Of a DNA stretch of 20,495 bases, positions 6,607 to 12,982 are shown piece by piece (the first letter of the stretch is position 1; each line of letters starts with the position of its first letter). A program made the position numbers and the translations under genes. The notes under the pieces are model-generated. The model saw only the letters and a list, made by a program, of their open reading frames with translations. It made no database searches and was not told where the DNA came from. The DNA comes from Clostridiales bacterium. Its GTDB lineage: Bacteria > Bacillota > Clostridia > Christensenellales > Aristaeellaceae. Where the stretch lies: positions 1 through 20,495 of the forward strand of contig SFFS01000022.1 of NCBI GenBank assembly GCA_004557805.1, in the 5' to 3' direction.

Positions 6607-8751
6607 TCATTCATTCAGTTTCAATTCGCATCCGTGTTCCTTTAACGCTGTCTGCACCATATCAATACCCAGTTTATATAAGCATTGAAGCGCGCCGCTA
6701 ATAACAAGAATTCTCGGCGTCGGCAAAGAGCCCAGTCCGGCTTTTCGCAGCAAATCAAAGCTGTATTCCGGCTGAAGCCGGAGACCAAAACAGACGGCGG
6801 CGACCTGATCTATTTTATATCGTTCCTGTTGTTTGCTTCTGAGACGGTTCAGTGTCGAGACCGACAGCCGAGACCGCTCCGCCAGCAATTCGATTGTTAC
6901 GTCCAGCCGTTCCATATGTGCCTTCAGCGTTCCGGGAAAACTGCACGGAAGGTTCAGCAATACCTCGGATATTTCCTTCGCCTGCGTCAGGACGTTCTTT
7001 GCGCCGCTCTCAATGGAGAATGCAAGGCTCCTGCCGTTATACGCCTCGTCGCTGTTGAGCTGACCGAACACATAATGCGTCTGTCTGTCCCGGTGATAGG
7101 TCCGAACGAACCGCAGGCAGCACCGGTTCACATGGGCGTTGGCCCATTCCGTCAGCAGGAGCTTATTGCCCCGCTGAACCACGTATTCCGGGTCGTTGAG
7201 ACAGATATGCCCGTCCGCATAGATATAGCGCCCGGTATCGATGAGTCTGCGGAACGTCTCGTTCCGCACATACTCTTCCAGCAGTTCCTTCGGGATGATC
7301 ACGAAATTCTGATTGCCGCGGCATGCGCCCGGATCGGTGGCGAACGGCTCGATATAGCCGTCGCCCACAAAGTTCAGCGAGCCTCTGGCCTCGTTGTAAC
7401 CCACCTGGATCATGCGGTTGCGCAGCTGATAGTTGCAGATCCCGAACTCCTTTGCCAGTTTCTTGCCAACGAGCTCCAGCTTATAGCCCATATGGCGGCG
7501 CATATGCCGCAGGCCGTTCAGTTCCTCAGCGACGCATTTTCGGATCAGCGTGCGGGGCGCCTGCAGGCACAGCCCGCCTCCATGGGCCTGCCACTCGATC
7601 CACTCGATGGGGCTGCGTCCGTTCTTCTCAAGAGCAACCGGCTTCCATTGAACGAGACGGGCGACGTCGCTGCAGTGCAGACGCTGAAGATGAAAGAACA
7701 ATCGATGCTCCATGAAATGAAAGCACTCGTGAAAGACGGCGCCACGTTCCTTTCCGATGCACCGGCTGTTGATAACGATGGTATTGGCTTCCACCTGTAC
7801 CGGAACGGGCGGCGCTTTATCTCCGTCCTCCTCCGACGCCGTCAGTGCCTCGCCCGGACCGAAGAACAGTATGCTGGCGGTCCGGGGACGCCTGTACAGC
7901 GGGAGATGGAGGAGTCTGAGTCCCAACCTTTCCGCAAACAGGCCCGGATGCAGCCATTGGGGATCTTGCAGTCCTTCCGGGGCGACTTGAAAGATGATCT
8001 GTTCCGCTTCCTTTTCGACGTCCTCCCACCCGAATACAGGCGCCAGATAATCGTCCAGCCTGACGCCGGGCTTTTCGCCGCGATGGCGGTGGATGCGGAA
8101 ATTACCGTAGTCGGCGGCGATATCCTCTTCCATATCGAACCACATATCCACGTCGTAGCGCTGGCACACCGTTTTTCTGAGCGTATACCACCGAAGCTCG
8201 ATTTCCATTTCCAGCGTCAGGTCGGCCTCCACGCCGCATTCTGCGACGCGGCGGTAATTGAACCATACGATGGCTCCTTTTTTCGGGCGCACGCCGGCGA
8301 CGCGCACGCCGGGAGCAGAAAATCGGGGATCCTCCCAATCTGCCGGAACCCCGTCCTTCGGCTCTGGAGAACCTGGGTCTGAGACGCTTTCTTCCTCGTC
8401 GTCCTCCGAACCTGCCCAGGGCAGTTCCTGATACAGCCACCCTCCAGAGGGTACGGCCAGCTCGCCGCAGCGGAGACTGCGGGACAGTTCCTCCACGAGC
8501 TTTTCTTCAAAATGCAGGCGAATGTAATCCGTCATGGACTGGATTTCGGGGAGAACGAGGACGTCTTCCGCTTCTATTTCCGGCGGGGAGGGGATATGCT
8601 CGTCCACGATGGTAAACAGGTTGCTTTCCTGTTCGGCTGTTTCATTCTGTTCCTTTAGCATATCGATTTCAGGGGGTTCCAGTCCGTTGTGCTCACGCTC
8701 GCCTCGCCTTCTTTGTTGAATGACGGAAATACCGTATGACAACCATATCAT
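6607..8751 (-). CDS. ImmA/IrrE-type metallopeptidase with C-terminal helix-turn-helix
   Basis: The largest frame encodes 714 residues. The zinc-peptidase motif HECFHFMEH lies at 341-349 (HExxH, 341-345), preceded by NTIVINSRCIGKERGAVF as in ImmA/IrrE (DUF955) proteins. The downstream EWQAH (387-391) probably supplies the third metal ligand. Residues about 612-670 (MERLDVTIELLAERSRLSVS and following) look like a Cro/CI-type helix-turn-helix. ImmA-type enzymes cleave phage or mobile-element repressors to trigger induction. The usual order is helix-turn-helix first; here it is last. Residues 110-140 are acidic and probably a linker. The true start is unclear: the ATG at 8751 lies in a palindrome without a ribosome binding site, and an ATG at 8661 is an alternative that loses 30 residues. 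A strong terminator follows. Confidence 0.8.
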   Translation of the reverse strand: MIWLSYGISVIQQRRRGEREHNGLEPPEIDMLKEQNETAEQESNLFTIVDEHIPSPPEIEAEDVLVLPEIQSMTDYIRLHFEEKLVEELSRSLRCGELAVPSGGWLYQELPWAGSEDDEEESVSDPGSPEPKDGVPADWEDPRFSAPGVRVAGVRPKKGAIVWFNYRRVAECGVEADLTLEMEIELRWYTLRKTVCQRYDVDMWFDMEEDIAADYGNFRIHRHRGEKPGVRLDDYLAPVFGWEDVEKEAEQIIFQVAPEGLQDPQWLHPGLFAERLGLRLLHLPLYRRPRTASILFFGPGEALTASEEDGDKAPPVPVQVEANTIVINSRCIGKERGAVFHECFHFMEHRLFFHLQRLHCSDVARLVQWKPVALEKNGRSPIEWIEWQAHGGGLCLQAPRTLIRKCVAEELNGLRHMRRHMGYKLELVGKKLAKEFGICNYQLRNRMIQVGYNEARGSLNFVGDGYIEPFATDPGACRGNQNFVIIPKELLEEYVRNETFRRLIDTGRYIYADGHICLNDPEYVVQRGNKLLLTEWANAHVNRCCLRFVRTYHRDRQTHYVFGQLNSDEAYNGRSLAFSIESGAKNVLTQAKEISEVLLNLPCSFPGTLKAHMERLDVTIELLAERSRLSVSTLNRLRSKQQERYKIDQVAAVCFGLRLQPEYSFDLLRKAGLGSLPTPRILVISGALQCLYKLGIDMVQTALKEHGCELKLNE

Positions 8752-8755
8752 ACGG
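8732..8755. promoter_or_regulatory. Palindrome at the start of the metallopeptidase gene
   Basis: CCGTATGA (8732-8739) and TCATACGG (8748-8755) form a perfect 8-bp inverted repeat with an 8-base centre. It overlaps the first possible start codon and a TATGAT that could serve as a -10 box on the minus strand. An autoregulatory operator is likely; an mRNA hairpin over the start is the alternative. Its sequence is unrelated to the sites near 6.4-6.5 kb. Confidence 0.45.
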
Positions 8756-9466
8756 GAATATATGTTCGCAATGAAATTTGGGACAGATAGTTAAAGCTGT
8801 TCGCATTACATCCTTTTTTGGCGGTGGAAACGGAGCAGAAACGAATGAGGCAGAATAAATTCAACAGAGCAGGTGAAAAGAATCTTTGATGCTGGCGACA
8901 TATAGTTATATAAGAGTGATGGACTAAAGGACAAAGCAGAAGAATTGTACAGCCGCGACGCCGGTAGCGATCAAAAAGAAACCTTGGTCATCGATACGAC
9001 AATCAGCGCCGTCATCTTCCGGCTGCCGTCCACCGTCGTATTCGGCTGCGGCGCCAGGCTCTTTGAACAGTTTACCAACTCCGGCTGTACACCCTCGCGT
9101 CTCATTTCGGCGACAGAAATCGAGCCTTTGACATATTTGGCATGCCTGCGTTCATCCTAGGGCATTCTCTTCCATCCTGCGACAGTATATTTGCCCCATG
9201 TTCGCGGCGGCCGGCCGCGGGAGAGGGACGTTCCTCCGGCTGCGATCCTCTCAGACGTCGCAGTCATTATTGTGAATCATTCTACGGGAGATTACAATCT
9301 ATGTCAAGAAAAATCGCGTTTAGTCAGATATTTAATACTGCTATTTCATAAAGCGTTATGATATAATTGGCGCATGACAGTGGACAGGACATAGGCTTCT
9401 CCGGACTTATGAGAGGCGTTCTGACGATCGCCGGAGCCTAAAAAACATTTCGCAGGAGGTGCGATC
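8756..9466. other. Region without an intact gene, between divergent regulators
   Basis: No convincing gene was found in this stretch. AT-rich parts near 8756-8815 and 8880-8935 (with a TATATAA-like stretch near 8905) may hold promoters for the metallopeptidase gene. On the plus strand around 8990-9095 the translation VIDTTISAVIFRLPSTVVFG, continuing CGARLFEQF, recalls the N-terminal FxxPTxVxFGxG segment of iron-containing alcohol dehydrogenases, but it dies out within about 40 residues, so it would be at most a gene fragment. The section 9170-9260 is GC-rich with no feature I can name. Inverted sequences CTCCGG and CCGGAG near 9400-9437 lie in the leader of the S24 gene. Confidence 0.4.
9362..9367 (+). 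promoter_or_regulatory. Possible -10 box upstream of the S24 gene
   Basis: A perfect TATAAT in an AT-rich stretch lies about 100 bases before the S24 reading frame. No good -35 box sits 16-18 bases upstream, so an activator or a weak promoter would be needed. Confidence 0.3.
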
Positions 9467-9519
9467 GTGACCATTTCTTTGACAGCCGCGCAGTTTCGGC
9501 TGCGGACGAAATCATTACG

Positions 9520-9813
9520 GTGCGCGGTCAGAGTATGGAACCGAAGTTTCAGGAAGGCGACCGGGTGCTGGTGCAGTATTGCAGGGAGCTCAGCCATGGC
9601 GGCATCGGGATTTTCCATGTGCCCGGCGTGGGCGGCGCGATCAAGCAGGTTGCCCATGATCGTATGCACTCTCTGACTCCGGACTACGACGATATCTTCC
9701 CTTATGAAGACGGAACGAAGATCATCGGGCGGATAATCGGAAAGAGTATCAAGGAGATGATCCTTAATGCGGACGATCAGGCGCTGTATCTGGAGGCGCG
9801 GGAAGACTGCTGA
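9520..9813 (+). CDS. S24 (LexA/CI-type) peptidase domain lacking its DNA-binding half
   Basis: The 97-residue frame is the C-terminal self-cleavage domain of a LexA/CI-like repressor: VRGQSMEPKFQEGDRVLVQ carries the catalytic serine (residue 5) and AIKQV the lysine (residue 42). The 37-residue spacing equals that in E. coli LexA (S119 to K156). Homology-like sequence continues upstream in frame (HFFDSRAVSAADEIIT), but no start codon is available before an in-frame TAA near 9441. An excellent ribosome binding site (AGGAGG, 9454-9459) instead serves a GTG at 9467 in another frame, which joins this frame only by a -1 shift or a lost base. No N-terminal helix-turn-helix is present. It is probably a remnant of the prophage repressor, or a stand-alone peptidase domain started at GTG 9520 or ATG 9535. 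Confidence 0.7.
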   Translation: MRGQSMEPKFQEGDRVLVQYCRELSHGGIGIFHVPGVGGAIKQVAHDRMHSLTPDYDDIFPYEDGTKIIGRIIGKSIKEMILNADDQALYLEAREDC

Positions 9814-9955
9814 TTTTATCTGAAAAGTGCGCACATGTACTGAGTGCAAGGGTAAATACATAGCCGATTCGGAAAGTATGAACACACTCTTTTAACGGCA
9901 GAAGCGCTGCGCATATGGCTCTGGCAACATCATATTTCCTGGCGTAAAAAAAGAA
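9814..9955. other. Spacer between the S24 gene and the TPR operon promoter
   Basis: This stretch contains no reading frame of interest and no terminator with a U-run. A short GCGCTGCGC-type symmetric sequence near 9903-9912 is the only structure. It may hold the right boundary of the prophage, but I see no attachment-site repeat. Confidence 0.3.
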
Positions 9956-9984
9956 TTGTATTCTCTGCTATTTTATGATATAAA
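9956..9984 (+). promoter_or_regulatory. Promoter of the TPR and giant adhesin operon
   Basis: TTGTAT (9956-9961), a 17-base spacer and TATAAA (9979-9984) preceded by TG one base before (9976-9977, an extended -10) make a good sigma-A-type promoter. It lies in an AT-rich patch about 150 bases before the first TPR gene, leaving a leader of roughly 145 bases. Confidence 0.65.
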
Positions 9985-10095
9985 TATGAATAGGAGACGA
10001 TATATTTTTAGAAATTTAAAATTAATTTCTGTAAAATATAGGAAATAGAGATTTTGTTCGACGGTGAAAATGGCAGGATAAGATCGAAAGATTAG

Positions 10096-10113
10096 AAGAA
10101 TACCTGTATTCTT
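10096..10113. promoter_or_regulatory. Palindrome in the leader of the TPR operon
   Basis: AAGAATAC-CT-GTATTCTT is a perfect 8-bp inverted repeat with a 2-base centre, ending 22 bases before the start codon and 11 bases before the ribosome binding site. The tight centre is too small for a good RNA loop, so a protein operator is more likely than a hairpin. The ATAC/GTAT half-sites recall GntR-family operators, but that is only a resemblance. Confidence 0.45.
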
Positions 10114-10135
10114 TTGAAACAGAGAGGAGCGCAGA

Positions 10136-11578
10136 ATGAACGCAGGCGCAGTCAGACCGAAGCAGCCGCGGAAGAAATTCCGCAGAGCCCTTGCGGGCGC
10201 GCTCGCCGTGATTTTATTCTGTACCGGCGCGCTCTACAGCGCCACAAACGTCTCGCTTAACGCCAAAATGCTCGTAAAAAATGCGGCCGTTATCGCGGCC
10301 ATGCAGCTGCTTGACAACGACGAATATGCCAATTTAGGGCGCATTGGCCGGATGAGCCGCTATATGCAGGATTATCTGACCGTTGCGCGCGATTATGAGG
10401 ATTACGAGCTGGGGGCGGCAATCGCCATTTCAAAGGAAAACTATGACGACGCGCTGGTTTGTACCGACCAGTCCATCGCCTGCTATGAGGGCGGCGAAGA
10501 AGGGTTGGGCGATCTGTATCTTCGCAAGGGTTATCTGTATACGCTGATGGAGGAGTATTCCGACGCGGAAAACTGGCTCGACCGGGGTATTGCGCTGCAC
10601 GCCGCGCCTGAAGCGCGCCTGACGCGCGCGCAGGTTCGCCTCAGTCTCGGCGACACGCAGGGCGCGCTCGACGACGTGAAGAGCTACATCGACACTGCGG
10701 AAAACGCCATGGAACTGCTGCCGAACCTGATCAACATTTACGAGGCGACGGGGGATTTTCAGACCGCCGCCGATTACTACACGCTGCTTTTGAACGACGA
10801 AACCTATCGCAGCGACGATTATTATCTCAATCGCGCATACTGCTATACGAATCTGGGGCAGATGGAACTTGCCGAGGCCGACTGCGAGCGCTATGCGGCC
10901 GCGGGCGGCGCGGACGCTGCGACGGCGGACGTGATGATGGGCATCGGCTGGATGCGGCAGAGCGAGTATGCGCGTGCGGACGAGGCTTTTCTCAGCGCGC
11001 TGGCGCGCGGTTATGAAAACCCGGAAGCGCTCAATTACTATATCGTGCTCTGCTCCTACATCTCCGAGGATTACGCGCGTGCATGCGAATACGGCGATCG
11101 CGCCGTGCAGGCGATTCTCAGCGGCGAGGGCGGTCAAACGGCAGACCTGCGGCTGGAGGAAGCGACCGGCAAGCTGAAGGTGACGCTGGCGAAAACAGAC
11201 GTTTCGTCGCTTTGCCTGATGACCGGCGCGGCGCATGTACAGATGGGCGATTACGACAGCGCGATCGACAGCCTGACCGCCTGTCTTAAAACCGACGGCG
11301 GTACGGTTTTCGCAAACTACCTGCGCGGGAGCTGCCTGCTTACCGCGGAACGCTATGAAGAAGCGCTGGCCGATTTCGACGCGGCCATCGCCGCCGGCGA
11401 AGAGGTTGAAAAGAGCACCTATGGCCGCGGGATCTGCCGCATGCAGCTGGGCGACCGCGAAGGCGCGCTCGAAGATTTCGACTGGGTTATGCTGCACGGC
11501 GAGGACAAAGAGCTGTTTGACGCGACGTTCCAGATGATGGAACGGCTTTTGCGCGGAGAACCGACGGAAACGGAATAA
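10136..11578 (+). CDS. Membrane-anchored TPR protein
   Basis: This 480-residue protein has a basic N-terminus (PKQPRKKFRR), one hydrophobic segment at about 18-36 (ALAGALAVILFCTGALYSA), and then a long tetratricopeptide-repeat solenoid, so it is probably anchored in the membrane with the repeats outside. TPR units are visible as paired helices, for example GDLYLRKGYLYTLMEEYSDA at about 125, YYLNRAYCYTNLGQMELAEA, and near the C-terminus YLRGSCLLTAERYEEALADF. There are roughly eight units. It has no catalytic motif; the role is protein binding. The cysteine in LFC lacks a proper lipobox. The start has AGGAG six bases upstream. It is the first gene of a three-gene operon, 12 bases before the next. 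I infer a scaffold or secretion-chaperone role for the giant protein downstream. Confidence 0.85.
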   Translation: MNAGAVRPKQPRKKFRRALAGALAVILFCTGALYSATNVSLNAKMLVKNAAVIAAMQLLDNDEYANLGRIGRMSRYMQDYLTVARDYEDYELGAAIAISKENYDDALVCTDQSIACYEGGEEGLGDLYLRKGYLYTLMEEYSDAENWLDRGIALHAAPEARLTRAQVRLSLGDTQGALDDVKSYIDTAENAMELLPNLINIYEATGDFQTAADYYTLLLNDETYRSDDYYLNRAYCYTNLGQMELAEADCERYAAAGGADAATADVMMGIGWMRQSEYARADEAFLSALARGYENPEALNYYIVLCSYISEDYARACEYGDRAVQAILSGEGGQTADLRLEEATGKLKVTLAKTDVSSLCLMTGAAHVQMGDYDSAIDSLTACLKTDGGTVFANYLRGSCLLTAERYEEALADFDAAIAAGEEVEKSTYGRGICRMQLGDREGALEDFDWVMLHGEDKELFDATFQMMERLLRGEPTETE

Positions 11579-11590
11579 GGAGGAATTCGG

Positions 11591-12934
11591 ATGAAGAGCG
11601 CATTTTGGAAACGTGTGGCGGCGTGGGCCGTTCTGCTGGCGATGTTTGTATTCCCGGCGTTTGCGGAGGAAACGCAGAAGCTGGACACGTATTACACGCT
11701 GGCGGTGCATTACATCAACGCCGGGGAATACGACAAGGCGCTTACTTATCTGAATGCCTGCTTTGACTATTGCGACGAGAAACAGAGCGCCGCGCTGGCG
11801 GCCGACCTGTATCTCAAGCGCGGCTGCGTTTATACGATGAAGGGCGATAACGAGCCTGCGCTGAACGATCTTGCGAAGGCCACGGAGATTTCGCCGGAAA
11901 TGGCGGATGCGTATCTGGTGCGCGTGCAGATTTATTCCGACTCCGGTCTGTATTCGGAAGCGGTTGAGAATATGGAGAAATACATCGAGCTGACGGGCGA
12001 TCAGGAAATGTACGCGACTCTCGCGCAGTTGTACGAAGCCAAGGGCGATTATGAAAAAGCGCTGAGTAGCTACGGCGCGTATACCGACGCGGCGGCGGTC
12101 AGCGACGCGGAAGCGAACTATCAGCGCGGGGTCTACAAGATGAACCTCGGTCTGTTTTCGGAAGCGGCGCAAGAGTTCGAAGCCTGTGCGGACGATGAAA
12201 CTTACGGGGTTTCTTCATTATACAATATCGGCGTGTGCAGGATGAACGCGCAGGATTACGCCGGCGCGCTGGAAGCGCTCGACAGGTGTGTGGAGGCGGG
12301 CGGCGAATTCGACGGCCTGTACTATAACCGCGCCGTATGCGAAATGTCGCAGACCGAGTATGAAAAGGCGATCGCCGATTTTACCGTTTCCATTGAAAAG
12401 GAATCCTACGGGGAGGATGCGCTGTACAACCGCGCCGTCTGCCGGATGAGCAGCGGACTGTTCGCCGATGCGGCGGCGGACTTTACGGCGTATCTCGGGA
12501 GAGAAGAAGGCGCGCAGGCGCCGCGGAAAGAGAATGACATCGCGCTGTATTATCGCGGCGTGTGTTATATGTCGCTGCCGGACTACGACGCGGCGGCGGC
12601 GGATTTTACCGAGTGTATCGACGCGGGCGTGATGGCGGAGGACAGCCTGTTCAACCGCGGGCTGAGCTATTTGCAGGCGGGCGACGCCGAAGCGGCGCTG
12701 ACCGATCTGACGGCCTGCATCGAGCGGGGCGCGGGCGCGGACGACGCGGTGTTCTACCGTTCCTACGCCTATCGCATGCTGGGCGACTACGACGCGGCGC
12801 TGGCTGATCTGAACCTGTGCATAGAGCATGAGTACAGCCTGGCGCAGACGTACTACCAGCGCGCGCAGACGCACCTTGAAATGGGCGACGAAGAGAAGTA
12901 TATTGCCGATCTTGAGACGTCCTTGAACTACTGA
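11591..12934 (+). CDS. Secreted TPR protein
   Basis: This 447-residue protein starts with a clear signal peptide (MKSAFWKRVAAWAVLLAMFV, then FPAFA) with probable cleavage after AFA at residue 25. The mature part is almost entirely TPR units of about 34-36 residues, such as YNIGVCRMNAQDYAGALEAL, YNRAVCEMSQTEYEKAIADF and YYRGVCYMSLPDYDAAAADF. Cysteines recur at the same two places in successive units (VCxM in helix A, and RCV, ECI, ACI, LCI at the end of helix B), which is unusual for an exported protein. It has no anchor or sorting motif. Its ribosome binding site (AGGAGG, 11578-11583) overlaps the stop codon of the previous gene, so the two are coupled. The two TPR proteins look paralogous. 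A binding or folding role for the giant protein is inferred from the operon. Confidence 0.88.
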   Translation: MKSAFWKRVAAWAVLLAMFVFPAFAEETQKLDTYYTLAVHYINAGEYDKALTYLNACFDYCDEKQSAALAADLYLKRGCVYTMKGDNEPALNDLAKATEISPEMADAYLVRVQIYSDSGLYSEAVENMEKYIELTGDQEMYATLAQLYEAKGDYEKALSSYGAYTDAAAVSDAEANYQRGVYKMNLGLFSEAAQEFEACADDETYGVSSLYNIGVCRMNAQDYAGALEALDRCVEAGGEFDGLYYNRAVCEMSQTEYEKAIADFTVSIEKESYGEDALYNRAVCRMSSGLFADAAADFTAYLGREEGAQAPRKENDIALYYRGVCYMSLPDYDAAAADFTECIDAGVMAEDSLFNRGLSYLQAGDAEAALTDLTACIERGAGADDAVFYRSYAYRMLGDYDAALADLNLCIEHEYSLAQTYYQRAQTHLEMGDEEKYIADLETSLNY

Positions 12935-12982
12935 CGGAGAAAACGGAACCGACTGACAACTCAAAATTGTGAGGTGCCATCT

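Larger units (their letters stand above)
1..9813. mobile_element. Partial prophage: replication operon plus regulatory genes
   Basis: The leftward genes from about 6.16 kb to the left edge form a replication module of the kind found in Clostridia prophages: VapE primase-helicase, DUF4314 protein, family A DNA polymerase remnant and phage metK. Next to it are a phage-type regulatory region with three repeated operator-like sites, an ImmA/IrrE-type peptidase gene and an S24 (LexA/CI-type) domain. The left end lies outside the window. The right end is my estimate: the style changes after 9.8 kb to secreted host-type genes. I found no integrase, tRNA or attachment-site repeat, so the boundary is uncertain. 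No structural or lysis genes are visible here. Confidence 0.72.

Noticed and set aside
6685..8382. Open frame of 565 codons on the plus strand opposite the ImmA/IrrE-type gene
   Set aside because: It lacks motifs and a ribosome binding site, while the minus strand has HExxH, a helix-turn-helix and a matching terminator.
9399..9437. Inverted CTCCGG and CCGGAG sequences as a terminator
   Set aside because: The stem is short with a long loop, and the A-run that follows on the plus strand would not give a U-run in the transcript.
10430..12172. Open frame of 580 codons on the minus strand opposite the TPR genes
   Set aside because: The plus strand shows clear TPR periodicity across the same bases.
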